This document shows, piece by piece, positions 26,405 to 37,700 of a stretch of 59,496 nucleotides of DNA. A program made the translations under genes and the position numbers. The DNA comes from an uncultured Saprospiraceae bacterium (lineage in GTDB: Bacteria > Bacteroidota > Bacteroidia > Chitinophagales > Saprospiraceae). Below the pieces are notes generated by a model. It searched no databases and had not been told where the DNA came from. It saw nothing but the letters and a program-made list of their open reading frames with translations. Positions within the stretch are counted from its first letter, which is position 1. The number at the start of each line of letters is the position of its first letter. The stretch lies in the NCBI GenBank assembly GCA_938041325.1, contig CALIAG010000124.1, forward strand, positions 1-59,496, read 5' to 3'.

Positions 26405-27079
26405 ATGCTAGAAGTTCAAAATCTTACCAAGACATATAATAGTGGAAGCCGATCGCTTACCGTTTTGGAAAACATCAGTTTCAAATTAGAAGCTGGAGAT
26501 TCTTTTTCAATAGTAGGCGCCTCAGGAAGTGGAAAAACGACTTTACTGGGATTGTGTGCTGGCTTGGATAGAGCAACCGCCGGTTCCGTGATTCTAAATG
26601 GGATAAAGTTGGATGGTTTAACTGAAGATGAGCGCGCAGAAGTAAGGAATCAACATGTTGGTTTTATATTTCAAAATTTCCAATTAATTCCAACTTTGAC
26701 TGCATTGGAGAATGTAATGGTGCCACTTGAATTAAGAGGAGAATCCAATATCGCAAAAAGGTCCAAGGAACTTTTGGATAGAGTAGGGTTGGGAGATCGA
26801 TTCAATCATTATCCAACACAGCTTTCGGGTGGAGAGCAGCAACGTGTATCAGTGGCAAGAGCTTTTTCGAATGAGCCTAAAATACTTTTTGCAGATGAAC
26901 CTACTGGAAATTTAGATGATGAAACAAGCAAAAAAATAGAAAGTCTTATTTTTGAATTGAACCGTGCTTTGGGTACCACTTTGGTTATGGTAACTCATGA
27001 TAATGAGTTGGCAAAAAAGACCAACAAGATCATGCAATTGCGTGGTGGTAAAATGGTGAGCAGCTCCGCTACTGTTTAA
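26405..27079 (+). CDS. ABC transporter ATPase, LolD/MacB type
   Basis: This 224-residue ATPase has Walker A GASGSGKTT (~39-47), Q-loop FQNFQLIPTLTALENV, signature LSGGEQQR, Walker B ILFADEPTGNLD and switch His in MVTHD. The order and the PTGNLD end place it in the MacB/LolD/FtsE group, which powers lipoprotein sorting or mechanotransmission rather than import. No permease gene is adjacent: the neighbours are a lipoprotein-like gene upstream and a convergent barrel-like gene downstream. It is therefore an orphan ATPase whose membrane partner must be encoded elsewhere. Confidence 0.92.
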   Translation: MLEVQNLTKTYNSGSRSLTVLENISFKLEAGDSFSIVGASGSGKTTLLGLCAGLDRATAGSVILNGIKLDGLTEDERAEVRNQHVGFIFQNFQLIPTLTALENVMVPLELRGESNIAKRSKELLDRVGLGDRFNHYPTQLSGGEQQRVSVARAFSNEPKILFADEPTGNLDDETSKKIESLIFELNRALGTTLVMVTHDNELAKKTNKIMQLRGGKMVSSSATV

Positions 27080-27092
27080 GCCGGAATTCTTG

Positions 27093-27626
27093 TTAAAAAT
27101 TCCAACCAAAACTAATGCCTCCCATATGGATGTATTCTGATCCATCAAAAAGGAGAACCTTTTCTTTATCGAACTGTAACAAATTCCATAGCGGTGTGTA
27201 GGTCATTCTGAAATTGAATGTTGCATCCTGTGGTCGATATCTATAACCCAGATTAAAAATTGTCCAAAGTGCATTGGTATTGCTTCCCGAATTTTGATTG
27301 TCTAAAACCAACTCAAATTGCTGTCCGATTCCTCCTTCAAAATGATGTCCATCAATATTTGCAAAATTAAAATTGATAATAATAGGTATGCGTATTAAAT
27401 CGAATTGACGCTGCCTAGGGATGTATGCGAGTCCAACTCTACCCACCAGAAAATGAAGTTTGTAGTTCTGCAAAATACGTTCATAGCTGAGCGCATAAAT
27501 TCGAGTTGGCCCTCCAATATCAAGAAGGATACTGTTTCTATACATCAATTCATCCGTTGAATCATCCTGAGCAGAAGTACTGTTGAAATGGAGCAAAAGG
27601 AAAAGGAATGGGATTAAATATTTCAA
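27093..27626 (-). CDS. Small outer-membrane beta-barrel-like protein
   Basis: This 177-residue protein has a signal peptide (IPFLFLLLHFNSTSAQ) and alternating strands with aromatic ends (SILLDIGGPTRIYALSYERIL, ALWTIFNLGYRYRP, FNFRMTYTPLW, MGGISFGWNF), as in small 8-strand OmpA/OprF-type barrels. The terminal Phe in GWNF fits a barrel C-terminus. No specific family is recognised. The start is TTG at 27626. It converges on the ABC ATPase, with 13 bp between the stop codons. Confidence 0.6.
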   Translation of the reverse strand: MKYLIPFLFLLLHFNSTSAQDDSTDELMYRNSILLDIGGPTRIYALSYERILQNYKLHFLVGRVGLAYIPRQRQFDLIRIPIIINFNFANIDGHHFEGGIGQQFELVLDNQNSGSNTNALWTIFNLGYRYRPQDATFNFRMTYTPLWNLLQFDKEKVLLFDGSEYIHMGGISFGWNF

Positions 27627-27713
27627 TCTAAAATGAACTTTGATGTTTGGAAAAGAACGAAGATAGTGAAAGTGAAAATAATAGAGAAGTTGAAAAGAAC
27701 AATGACCACAAAA

Positions 27714-27754
27714 GCGAAGCCCTATCTTCCCAATGTGGGCCGATAGGGCTTCGC
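27714..27754 (-). terminator. Hairpin downstream of the first T9SS type A gene
   Basis: A perfect 12-bp stem (27714-27725 with 27743-27754) encloses a loop that can itself pair CCCA with TGGG. On the minus strand it is followed by TTTTG, so it probably ends the cargo transcript ~90 bp after its stop. Confidence 0.65.
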
Positions 27755-27841
27755 GTCATAATCTCATGAAAAACGTGTTCTGGAATTATATATGCTTTAA
27801 CTAACTAAAATTTATAACTAACTATTAAAAATGATTCAAGT

Positions 27842-30814
27842 TTATTGGACAATTACTTTGCCTACACTTACTGGTCTTCCTTCTGATTCGATTCTGTAAA
27901 CGTAAAGTCCTGCTGGTAAATCCTCGCGGTAAATATTGAATGACTGATCATTGCCAGCAATTCGTTTTACCAGTTTTCCATTTTGATCAAACAATAAGAA
28001 CTGCACATCTTTCAGCGATTCTTTACTGTCAATTTTTATAACAGCACTGTTTAAAAATGGGTTCGGATAAACCTCGATTTTGTTGACACCAGGTAGGAAG
28101 ATTTCGTCGGTGCTAACGATAACGAAATCTTCCCAGTCAAGTCCACCAACGTGGTGGCATGTGGTGTCGGTTTTGGTCGGTCTTTGGAAATTAAAATAGG
28201 CGGCAGCGCTGTTCTTAATTGAAGTGCCAATAGGATTGTCCGGTTTCTGAGAAATTTTGTATTTGACAAATCCTCTGGATTCAATGCTGCCACCAGGGGG
28301 TAGATTAATATTTTCAAAGGTGAACTTCAGGATACCATTGTCATAAACTTCATACTCGAAGTCATGGCTACTCACACCCACTTGTACCGTTGAAGGATCC
28401 AAATGGTCGGAGATGGTATCCCGAATCACCACCCTGATTGCCGTGTCGATTCCTGTGTTCAGGAAATTAATGTTGTAAGATAAATCGGTTGTAGTGGCTA
28501 CTTTTAAACTGTCACCATAGCCTTTGGGATAGCCTCTTTTAAAATTTGGTTTTTGGGAGGCGATAAGGATATTTTCCTGACAGTCTTTTGCCACAAAAAC
28601 ATCTTTATCGTCTTCAGGAAACTGAGTAAAAAACCCAGTTGAAAAATTTGAGCTGCCGTCTTCAGTGCAACCTTCGATTGCTACTGTGGGACGGCTGTTT
28701 CCGGGATGGCCGCTCGCTTGTTCTGCTATTATTCTATAGGTTTTTCCGTTTTTAGGTAATTCTTCGCTGATCAAACCACCTACCAAAAGGTCTATTGGAT
28801 CTGGATTAACGAAGAGCATGATGTTGTCTTCAATGATTACATAATCCAAGCCTTCTGCTGGATCTGTAGGAGCATTTCCTGTGTTTTCGATTGTGAATTT
28901 TACATTATCACCTTCACAATCCACATTTACTTCAACGCTAGAGCCATTCCATGCTCCATTGGTTCCGCAAATTGAATCTGGGAAGATGTGTGCTTCTACA
29001 CAATGTGCTTCGCCAAATACTGCATCACAAGATACTTCTACTTCAATATCAAAAGCTCCTTTTTCTTCAATGTCAATATTTCCTAAGTCGAAGGTTAAAG
29101 AGTTGCCATTGATAGCTGAAGGAGTAATATCAGAGTTTAGGTAAGACAAACCTGCGTCCAGTTCTATTTCTACATACGCTCCAGACGCAGAGATTGTCCC
29201 TCGGTTTTGGAATTCAACTTGATATATAGCATTGGTACATGCTTCTAAGTAAGGGGTAGCAACATCAACCTGTAAAGATGGACATTGGTCAAATTCTTGT
29301 ACTGCAAAATTTACAGTAGTTGTATCAAAAGTATTAAAAAGGTTTAGTGTTAAATTTTCGGTGCAGGATAGCCAGTAGTCATTTGGTGTTACAACATCCA
29401 AAATATAACTTCCTGTATCTACGAGGATAGAATAATTTCCAAACTCATCAGTACTTCCGTAAAAAGTTTTTTCAGCTCCTTGACCTTTTGCTACTACAGT
29501 CCATTCTTTAAAACCATCTTCATTTCCAGCTAAATCACAATCCAGATTGGCGTCTTCAAAAACATTTCCTTGAATGTAGTGGGTGTAATATTCACATAAG
29601 CCATTTAGTTTGATTAACTGAATATCTGAATCGAAAAAGTTTAATTTTGTTCTTGAACCGACTACTATAAAACCACCGTCGTTGGTCAAGGCAATTTCTT
29701 CTGCCGAAGCTATTGTGATGGTTCCAGAAATACCAGGTCTTCCAATTTCTCTATCCGAAATACTATTTCCTTCTAATCCTTTTTTAATAATGATCGCAGA
29801 AGATTCGGCGTTACTGATATCTGTAGTAGCAGCTATAACATAAGAACCGTCTGCTGCCTGAACAACTGAAGAAGCGCTTATAGCAAGGTTATTGGAAAAA
29901 TGATTAATGAAAAATTCTTGTTGATTTAAAGCCGAAAGTTTCATCAAGAATACATAAGAAACTTCAGCGGCTTCTGTTACAGTGCCTGTGATAACCAAGT
30001 CTGCTTCAACGCCTGCAGTGTTTTTACTGGTAATAATATCTGTAGCTCGGCTATCAACAATTGCATTTGGATAAGCTCCTGACCACAAAGAATCTCCCTG
30101 GGTATTAAATCTCATGATATAAGGAGCTTCTAAATCAGCGATAACTTCTGTGTAACCCGCTAGGGCGAAGTTGCCATCAGGCGTTTCTACTAGAGCAAGT
30201 GCTTCTTCTTGAGTAGTTGAGCTGCCAAAGGTGTTGGCCCAAGTGGTTTCTCCTTCACTGTCTAAGCGAACAACATAAATGTCTTTTTCACCATTGACCG
30301 TATTTCCTGTTGAAGAACCAGCGATGTAGATATCGCCATTTGCGCTTTCTACAACATCATAACCTACTTGATCACCATTCAAGTTGTCAATATTGCTATT
30401 GGTCCAAACGATGTCTCCTTTTGCAGTTGTTTTGAAAACGTAGATTGATTTTCCACCACCTACACCACAACCATTACAAGCACCAACGGTTACAAAACCA
30501 CCATCTTGTGTTTCAATGATTTGGTGAACCTCTTCATTTGTTAGTAGGTCTCCGAATGTTTTTTCCCAAAGGAGTTTTCCGTTGGGATCGGTTTTGAGTA
30601 ATCTTATTTCAGAGCTACCGTCAAATGAAGAGGCAATGATGAATCCTTCATCTCTGGTTTGAGTTACTGAAAAGCCTTCGTCAGAAGTCAAATCACCATA
30701 ATACTCCACCCAGCCTTGTGCGTTTGTGAAAGAACTGATCGTACATAAAAGGAGTATCAGAAGGCCTGTGGCCAGCTGTTTGAACTCATTTTGTATGTAT
30801 AATAGTTTTTTCAC
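27842..30814 (-). CDS. T9SS-exported protein with type A sorting domain, propeller-like repeats
   Basis: With the preferred GTG start at 30814 the product has 990 residues and a conventional signal peptide (FKQLATGLLILLLCTISSFTNAQ). An in-frame ATG at 30952 would put 46 residues before it. Residues ~35-410 contain repeats of the type DGGF-x-aliphatic-x-GS...DIYVVRLDSEGETTWANTFG, as in six/seven-bladed propellers. A carboxypeptidase-like fold (FGNYSILVDTGSYILDV) follows, then DUF11-like domains (DTAIRVVIRDTISDHLDP, AAAYFNF). The C-terminal ~75 residues are a T9SS type A sorting domain (VEVYPNPF...DLPAGLYVYRI). It is exported to the surface or medium. A close paralogue lies at 38502-41399, and both are divergent from paralogous helical-repeat genes. 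Confidence 0.85.
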   Translation of the reverse strand: MKKLLYIQNEFKQLATGLLILLLCTISSFTNAQGWVEYYGDLTSDEGFSVTQTRDEGFIIASSFDGSSEIRLLKTDPNGKLLWEKTFGDLLTNEEVHQIIETQDGGFVTVGACNGCGVGGGKSIYVFKTTAKGDIVWTNSNIDNLNGDQVGYDVVESANGDIYIAGSSTGNTVNGEKDIYVVRLDSEGETTWANTFGSSTTQEEALALVETPDGNFALAGYTEVIADLEAPYIMRFNTQGDSLWSGAYPNAIVDSRATDIITSKNTAGVEADLVITGTVTEAAEVSYVFLMKLSALNQQEFFINHFSNNLAISASSVVQAADGSYVIAATTDISNAESSAIIIKKGLEGNSISDREIGRPGISGTITIASAEEIALTNDGGFIVVGSRTKLNFFDSDIQLIKLNGLCEYYTHYIQGNVFEDANLDCDLAGNEDGFKEWTVVAKGQGAEKTFYGSTDEFGNYSILVDTGSYILDVVTPNDYWLSCTENLTLNLFNTFDTTTVNFAVQEFDQCPSLQVDVATPYLEACTNAIYQVEFQNRGTISASGAYVEIELDAGLSYLNSDITPSAINGNSLTFDLGNIDIEEKGAFDIEVEVSCDAVFGEAHCVEAHIFPDSICGTNGAWNGSSVEVNVDCEGDNVKFTIENTGNAPTDPAEGLDYVIIEDNIMLFVNPDPIDLLVGGLISEELPKNGKTYRIIAEQASGHPGNSRPTVAIEGCTEDGSSNFSTGFFTQFPEDDKDVFVAKDCQENILIASQKPNFKRGYPKGYGDSLKVATTTDLSYNINFLNTGIDTAIRVVIRDTISDHLDPSTVQVGVSSHDFEYEVYDNGILKFTFENINLPPGGSIESRGFVKYKISQKPDNPIGTSIKNSAAAYFNFQRPTKTDTTCHHVGGLDWEDFVIVSTDEIFLPGVNKIEVYPNPFLNSAVIKIDSKESLKDVQFLLFDQNGKLVKRIAGNDQSFNIYREDLPAGLYVYRIESEGRPVSVGKVIVQ

Positions 30815-31036
30815 GAGATTGTTTTTTTGAAGGTGTTTAATCCTTACACTACAAATATGCAGCTGAATTGCTCTTGATTCAAAGACAAATAATAGGATTT
30901 GTTGAGCATTTATTAGTGGTTTGTTTTCTTTTATTTTTTTAGTTATTTTCATAAAATACTGATATTCAGATATTTATATTATTTCTATTTTGTGCTAAAA
31001 TTGCCTTTTTGTTGAGTATTGCTTAAATTTAAGCAT

Positions 31037-32446
31037 ATGATAAAGAGTAATTTAATTCGCGTTCTTCAAACATTTAACAAAAAAGAGCTTCGAGACTTCA
31101 AAAAATGGTTACAATCTCCTTCTCATAACCAAAGAGAAGATGTAATAATTTTACTCGGATACTTGGGAGAGGACAATCGATTAGGGCAAGAAGACAAATT
31201 GGAGAAAAAATTAGTTTTCAGTCATTTGTTCCCTAATGAAACGTATAGTGACGCCAAAATGCGTCAAGTAATGTATTTTTTAATGCAAAATGTTGAACAG
31301 TTTTTGATTTTTGAAGAAGTGAGTAAAAATGAGATTTTAGTAAAAACAACACTCGCTAGGGTTTATAGAAAAAGAAAATTGGGCAAGTCCTTTGAGAAGA
31401 ATTTAAAAACTGCTTCTCAATTATTAGAAGAATCCGATTTTCGGAATGAGGATTACCTTAGGAGTGATTTTGAATTAAAAACAGAGAAATATAAATTTTT
31501 ATCAGAATTCAAACGCTCGGATTTTGGCTACCAACAAGTTTCAAATGCTTTAGATGTAGAATATTTGGCAAATAAATTAAAAGCCAGCTGTATTATGTTT
31601 ACTCACCAGAGGGTTTATAAAACAGAGTATGAAATTGGCCTATTCGACGAGGTGGTTAATTATGTTGAAAAAAAACAACTCTTCGAAGTTCCAGCAATTG
31701 CTATGTATTACTATAGTTATAAATCAATAGTTGAAAATACTCTAACTGAACACTTTTGGAATTTAAAAGATGAGATTACAAAGTCTGGGCATTTATTCCC
31801 TAAAGAAGAGATTAGAAATATTTATGTAATTGCCTTGAATTTCTGCATCGGACAAATCAATGCAGGAAACAAAGCTTTTATTAAAGAGACATTTGCTTTG
31901 TATAAAAAAGGAATAGCAGAAGACCTTTTTGTGTTTGATGGATATCTATCAAGGTTTACCTATAAAAATATCGTTTCTGCAGGACTCAACCTTTCTGAAT
32001 ATGAATGGGTTTTTAACTTCATAGAAGAATACAAAGATAGATTGCGAAAAGAGTATCGAGAAAGTAATTATAAATATAATCTTGCTAAATTCTATTACGC
32101 CACAAATGAGTATGAAAAAGCACTGCAGTTTTTAATTCAGGTAGATTATGATGATCTGTTTATGAACTTGGACGCTAAGAATATGTTGATGAAAATTTAC
32201 TATGAACTAGAAGAATTTACCGCATTGGATTCTCTCTTAGAAAGTTTTAAAACCTTTATTAGAAGAAAAAAAGTAATTGGTTATCATAAGTCGAACTACC
32301 AAAATATTATTAAATACATCAACAAAATTCTCAAAGTCAACCCTTACAGTAAAAAAGAGAAAGAAGCTTTAAAAATGCTAATTCAAGAAACCAATCCCCT
32401 CACAGAAAAGGAATGGCTACTGACTCAGTTGCAAAAGCTAAACTAA
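31037..32446 (+). CDS. Helical-repeat protein of unknown function, paralogue 1
   Basis: This ~469-residue, soluble, charged, almost wholly helical protein has no signal peptide. I recognise no named family. The repeating pattern YKYNLAKFYYATNEYEKALQ resembles TPR units, especially over the last 150 residues. It is clearly homologous to the protein at 41610-43007: shared starts (L-x-x-F-x-x-x-EL-x-x-x...SP-x-HN), shared TDYE/TEYE-IGL region, and shared ends (RKKV-GYHK-NY, EKEWLL-Q). The ATG at 31037 aligns with the paralogue's start; a TTG at 31019 is less likely. Each paralogue is transcribed divergently from a T9SS type A cargo gene, so a role in expressing or exporting that cargo is an inference from position only. 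Confidence 0.6.
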   Translation: MIKSNLIRVLQTFNKKELRDFKKWLQSPSHNQREDVIILLGYLGEDNRLGQEDKLEKKLVFSHLFPNETYSDAKMRQVMYFLMQNVEQFLIFEEVSKNEILVKTTLARVYRKRKLGKSFEKNLKTASQLLEESDFRNEDYLRSDFELKTEKYKFLSEFKRSDFGYQQVSNALDVEYLANKLKASCIMFTHQRVYKTEYEIGLFDEVVNYVEKKQLFEVPAIAMYYYSYKSIVENTLTEHFWNLKDEITKSGHLFPKEEIRNIYVIALNFCIGQINAGNKAFIKETFALYKKGIAEDLFVFDGYLSRFTYKNIVSAGLNLSEYEWVFNFIEEYKDRLRKEYRESNYKYNLAKFYYATNEYEKALQFLIQVDYDDLFMNLDAKNMLMKIYYELEEFTALDSLLESFKTFIRRKKVIGYHKSNYQNIIKYINKILKVNPYSKKEKEALKMLIQETNPLTEKEWLLTQLQKLN

Positions 32447-32612
32447 ACTTTAACAGGATTTTAAATTTCACACTGCTCAGAAGCTGACAATTAGTATTAT
32501 TTTAGCGTAGAGCAATACCGTCAAATGGCTTTGCTGCGTTTTAAAAAACAATCTGTACCTTTTTATTTAATTTGAGATAGCCCCAATACGAGATATTTAT
32601 TCGAATAAAGCA

Positions 32613-34706
32613 ATGGCAAAAAGCAAACTAAAACTGTGGTTTACGCTAATTACTATTGGGGCAATCTATGCTCCTGCTTTCGCTTATTTCGGATTAGATA
32701 CACTTTATATTTGTGAAGGAGAATCTCTTCAATTAATTACTACACCCAATCAACTCACTTACGATTGGATTCCAAACACTGCTATTGATAATCCAACCAT
32801 TTACAATCCTGTAGTTTCTCCATCAAGTACTACAACTTATATCGTTACACTTGAACCCAATCAAGAAGAAAATTTAGTTAGCAATGGAGAATTTTCATCT
32901 GGCAATACTGGATTCTACAGCGAATACACTTACACTCCACAAGGTACTTGGATGCAAGGGCATTATGCCATCATGACAAGCCCAACTCAATTTAATGGTG
33001 GCTTTGCTGCTTGTAATGATCATTCAGATAATACAGACAATTTAATGATGGTCATTGACGGTGCAACAGTATTGAATGAAAATGTTTGGTGTCAGAATAT
33101 CAGCGTTTATCCCGAAAGAGAATATAGTTTTTCGTCTTGGGTAACAAACGTTCTTCAAGCAGCGCCGGCAATTCTTCAGTTCTCTATCAATGGAGAATTG
33201 TTAGGGGATCCTTTTACTGTGCCGGGAGTCTGTGAATGGGAAGAATTCTTTTCTACTTGGTATTCGAGTTCCTATACCCAAGCAGAAATTTGTATTACCA
33301 ATCAGAATACGATTGCTTCGGGCAATGATTTTGCTTTAGATGATATCTTTTTCACTTTTGAGAATACAAGATCTGTTGACACTTTTGTCGTTGTAGTTAT
33401 AGAGAATATTGAAATTCAAAAAGATACTATACTTTGCGAGAATCTTAGTTTTGAATTTGATGGAGTTCAAGTTCCTGCAGATACTGTAATGGAATTTACT
33501 TTTCAGAATTACCAAGGTTGTGATTCAGTCATCGTTTGGAATGTAGGAGCAATTGATACCTTTTATTTTGAAACAAGAATTGATACCCTTTGCCCAGGTG
33601 ATATGATTGTTTATGAAGGAGCAACGATCACAAGAGATACACAAATTTGTGAGATCTTTGTCGGAGCGTTTGGCTGTGATTCTACCTATTGTTTTGTTGC
33701 CTATTTTTTGTCTGAAAATACAATTGATATTGATGCAACGTTTCCTTCCTGTGCCGGAGATATGGATGGTTCAGTAGAAGCTCAGCCTTTTGCGGGATTG
33801 CCCCCGTACAGTTATGAATGGGAGGATGGCAGTAGCGATGCAAGTAGGAATAATTTAGCAGCAGGAACTTATATTGTCACCGTCACAGATGCTAAGGGTT
33901 GTATTGCTATAAAACCTTTTGATTTAGAGAATCCGCCTCCAATAGAATTTGATGCTGAAGTACTCATGCCTTCTTGTTTTGGATATGAAGACGGGATGGT
34001 GAGCTTTGAGATAAGTGGTGGTGCACCAGATTATTTATTGGATTTTAATAATGAAGGATTGGGAGAGAATTTGCTTTTTGACAGTTTATCTGCGAATAGT
34101 TATCCGATTTACATTGAGGATGGAAACGATTGTTTTATTGATACGTTTTTTATTCTTGAAGAACCTCCCGCTATTCAGGTCATTCTTTCTCCTGATACAA
34201 GTATACAGCTTGGAGAAGAAGTGCAATTAGACGCGACCATTGTATCTTCTTTGCCGTATCAAATTGCTTGGTCACCAAGCAATGGCTTGGACTGTACAGA
34301 TTGTGAAGATCCATTCACAAATACCTACGACAATCAAGCCTATGAGCTTTTGGTCTTTGACGAAAACGGTTGCTTTACAACCAATACCGTTAATGTGAAT
34401 GTGGAAAAAAATTATGAAGTATATATTCCCAATGCATTTTCTCCGAATCAGGATGGAATCAATGATTATTTTGAGATTTATGCTGGGCGGGATGTTACGC
34501 TTATCACAACAGTGCGCATTTACAATCGTTGGGGATCTTTGATGTTTGAGGGCCTTAACTGTCCTCCGGAAGGGGCAGAGTGTAGGTGGGATGGGAGCTA
34601 TAAGAATGGAAAGATGAATCCTGGGGTTTATGCTTATTATGTTGAAGTACAATTCTTGGATGGGACGAGTAAGTTGTTTAAAGGCGATCTTTTTATTTCC
34701 AAATAA
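32613..34706 (+). CDS. T9SS type B (gliding-motility C-terminal domain) surface protein with SprB-like repeats
   Basis: The product has 697 residues and a signal peptide (LWFTLITIGAIYAPAFA). An early region (residues ~20-270) has Ig-like and carbohydrate-binding-like strands. SprB-type repeats cover ~370-530 (CAGDMDGSVEAQPFAGLPPY, AGTYIVTVTDAKGC). The last ~90 residues are the gliding-motility-associated C-terminal domain: YIPNAFSPNQDGINDYF, RIYNRWGSLMFEG, WDGSYKNGKMNPGVYAYYVE. This domain is the type B T9SS signal, recognised by PorU-like machinery. The protein is probably a surface adhesin. It follows the helical-repeat gene on the same strand (166-bp gap) and ends at a terminator. Confidence 0.88.
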   Translation: MAKSKLKLWFTLITIGAIYAPAFAYFGLDTLYICEGESLQLITTPNQLTYDWIPNTAIDNPTIYNPVVSPSSTTTYIVTLEPNQEENLVSNGEFSSGNTGFYSEYTYTPQGTWMQGHYAIMTSPTQFNGGFAACNDHSDNTDNLMMVIDGATVLNENVWCQNISVYPEREYSFSSWVTNVLQAAPAILQFSINGELLGDPFTVPGVCEWEEFFSTWYSSSYTQAEICITNQNTIASGNDFALDDIFFTFENTRSVDTFVVVVIENIEIQKDTILCENLSFEFDGVQVPADTVMEFTFQNYQGCDSVIVWNVGAIDTFYFETRIDTLCPGDMIVYEGATITRDTQICEIFVGAFGCDSTYCFVAYFLSENTIDIDATFPSCAGDMDGSVEAQPFAGLPPYSYEWEDGSSDASRNNLAAGTYIVTVTDAKGCIAIKPFDLENPPPIEFDAEVLMPSCFGYEDGMVSFEISGGAPDYLLDFNNEGLGENLLFDSLSANSYPIYIEDGNDCFIDTFFILEEPPAIQVILSPDTSIQLGEEVQLDATIVSSLPYQIAWSPSNGLDCTDCEDPFTNTYDNQAYELLVFDENGCFTTNTVNVNVEKNYEVYIPNAFSPNQDGINDYFEIYAGRDVTLITTVRIYNRWGSLMFEGLNCPPEGAECRWDGSYKNGKMNPGVYAYYVEVQFLDGTSKLFKGDLFISK

Positions 34707-34707
34707 A

Positions 34708-34735
34708 AAGCCCACCGATTGGCGGGCTTCTTTTT
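34708..34735 (+). terminator. Terminator after the plus-strand type B gene
   Basis: The hairpin AAGCCCACC/GGCGGGCTT (one A-C mismatch) has a 4-nt loop and a T-run directly after it, starting 2 bp after the stop codon. Confidence 0.75.
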
Positions 34736-34792
34736 AATGTACCGTGATAATTTTATATTTTTTGAAGTTCTTTTTTACACCTAAGGTTTTGG

Positions 34793-37700
34793 TTATTTCA
34801 TTAGTACTACATCTCCTACTATCATTTCTTTTTCTCCATTTATCAATTTGAATTCCGCCTTGTAGACAAATGTTGCGCTGCTCATTGGTTTTCCATTCCT
34901 CGTTCCATCCCAACCAAAATCTGGATTTTCCTGCGGAGGTAAATTGTTTATTTGATAAACCAATTCGCCCCATCTGGTGAATACCTGGAAAGAACTTATT
35001 TCTTCTACTTGTGGACTTGCAAAAACACTAAATACATCGTTTACTCCATCGTTGTTTGGGGAGAAAATGTTGGGAACGTAGGCGATGTCTTTGTTGTCTT
35101 TTACGTTTAAAACAACTTCATCAGAAACCGAACAATCGTGCTCGTCCATTAACGTAATGCGATACAACATCGTATTGAAAGGGCGGAGATTTAATTCCTC
35201 TACATCTGCAAAATCCTCTCCTTGAGAATTACTCCACATGATGTATTGCGGTTCGAAATTGCTTTCGAAATCTAGCATAACTTCTTCTCCTAAAACGATG
35301 TCAATGTCATCGGGAAGAGATACCAATAACTGTTGAGCAGGCTCGACAAATATTTCTTTGATGGATTCACATCCACGGCTGTCTATAATTCCTACAGCGT
35401 AATTGCCTGCGCTAAGGTTTTCAAATAAGTTGATGTCGGAATAATTTACACCGTTTAAGCTAAAGCTAAAATCATCGCCTTCACCTTCGAATTCTGTGAT
35501 GCTAATACTGGCATCTTTCTCGTCATAACAAGAAGGTGAAATCGTTGCTGAACTAATAATCTGAGGAGCATCATCCATTTGCTCAAGGGAAACGGAAGTT
35601 GTTGTTTCACAACCATTTTCACCAACAGCAATTAACTGGAAATTTCCAGGATCAGAAGTGGTCAAATTTTGTTGGTTATAAACTTGACCATTTGGTGCAG
35701 TCCAGTTGAATAATTCAACATTGTCATTGGAGTTGGCGTAAAGTGTCGTTTCCGTATTGGCACAATCCAATGGTTCTACTTGAGTGCTTACAATAGGTCC
35801 AGCTTTGTCTTCAGTTGCCATAAAGCTCGTTTCTGCACTGCAACCTGTTTGTAAGTCCGTAACAGTGAATGTATACAAGCCTTCGTTTTCAATATTTAGA
35901 CTTGGGGTAGTTTGGGTAATTCCTGGACCATTCCATTGGGTTTCTGGTGTTCCTAAATTTCCTTCAAAACTTCCTTCAATTGTTGCATTTGGCAATAAGC
36001 AGGTCAACGAAACATCTTGCATTGCCATGACTTCTGGTACATCGTAGAAGGTAACCGTTGGACCTTCTTTGATTACAGTACATGGACTATTTAAATCTAC
36101 TAGCCCACTTATATTGTCTCCCACCACTTTGCTGATTTGATAAGCCTGTCCAGTGGTCATGAGCGCGTTTTGGAAATCAAAAATTCCGGTTTGATTTCTT
36201 GCGATAATATTTGCAGGGTTTGTCAAACTTCCATTGTGAAGTATAAATTCGAAAATATCGTTTTGGTCTAAAGTGTGAGGAGTGATAACAACCGTTTCGA
36301 TACTATTGGATATACATTCTGTAATATTATCCTGACTTATAGTTCCTCCTTCAGAAAGGCAATTGGGATCAAAGCAACTGTGGAAGCCATCTACGTAGGC
36401 ATACTGTGGACAATTTTCTACAGTGGATATTTCAAAGTTGTAGTTCTCTCCAGTGCTTATCGGAGCAGAGGTGAAGTTGTTAGAATTCACTGAAACTCCA
36501 TTTACATTAAAAGGAGGCGTACCCATGATTTCAAAACTAACGGTATAATTAAGTCCGCTGGGACTACAAAGAGAAACCTCTTGTCCCGTTGAAATAGGAG
36601 TGCTGTTATACCATATTATTTCAAAAACAAAATTATTAATACATGGATCTGGAGAGGGAATGCTGAATTGTCCCTCATCACAAAATAGTTGCCCTTCTAC
36701 TTCTTGACAATCTCCCGGGCAAACTAAAAAGCTACCTAAGTTTTGATTAATAGGAACACAAGGACATTCATGATTCCCTGAAATGATTTCAGTAAAAGGA
36801 CAAGAAAAGTCTGTCGTGATTTCAAAATTATAACTTGTATTTGAAGTGAAAGATTCAGAAGTGTAAGTGCCTCCGTTGAAAGGAATATTATTGATGAAAA
36901 ATGGACCATCTCCAGAGACCTCAAATGATACGGTATAGTTGTCGCCAGATGCATCGCAGTCTGTTGTCAAGTTGTTAATGCTAAGTACATCAGTAGGAAT
37001 AACACTAATATCAAAAGTGAAATTGCCAATACATGGATCTGTAGAAGGAATGCTGAAACTTCCGTCTGTACAGAAACTCTGCCCTTGAACATCAACACAT
37101 TCTCCATCACAAGTTGTAAAAGAACCTAAATCAACGTCCACAGGATCGCAAGGACAACTTGCATTGCCTGATATAGATTCGCTAACTGGACAAGGTCCTC
37201 CTGACTGGACAGAAACGGAATATCCATCATTGTCTTGAAAAGGGCCGATTAAATGATTGTTTCCAACCTGGCTGCCACCAACGAAAAAAGGCCCATCTCC
37301 AGAAAACTCTAAATTGACCATGTAAGTATCAGAGTTGGGATCACAGATCTCAGAAACGGTTACTGCCAAGTCGTCCTCTTCATCAATATTCTGGATTGTT
37401 ACTTGGTCGAATTCAATACAGCCTCCGAAAATATCTGCAATACTAAAAGAATAGTCTCCAGGACCTAAGCCATCAATAGAAAATGCTGATCCTGATACTT
37501 GTTGTGATCCGCCAGACCAGTTGATTTCAAAAGGCCCAAAACCTCCCAAAATACTTCCGGAAATAGAACCGTTATTTTGCTCGCAGGTTGCATCTATTCC
37601 GCTAGCATTTATTGAAATGCTACATGGGATATCTACATCGACACAACCACCGTCAACTGAACAACCAATGTTAATTTCAATACATACTTCTCCTGGTATT

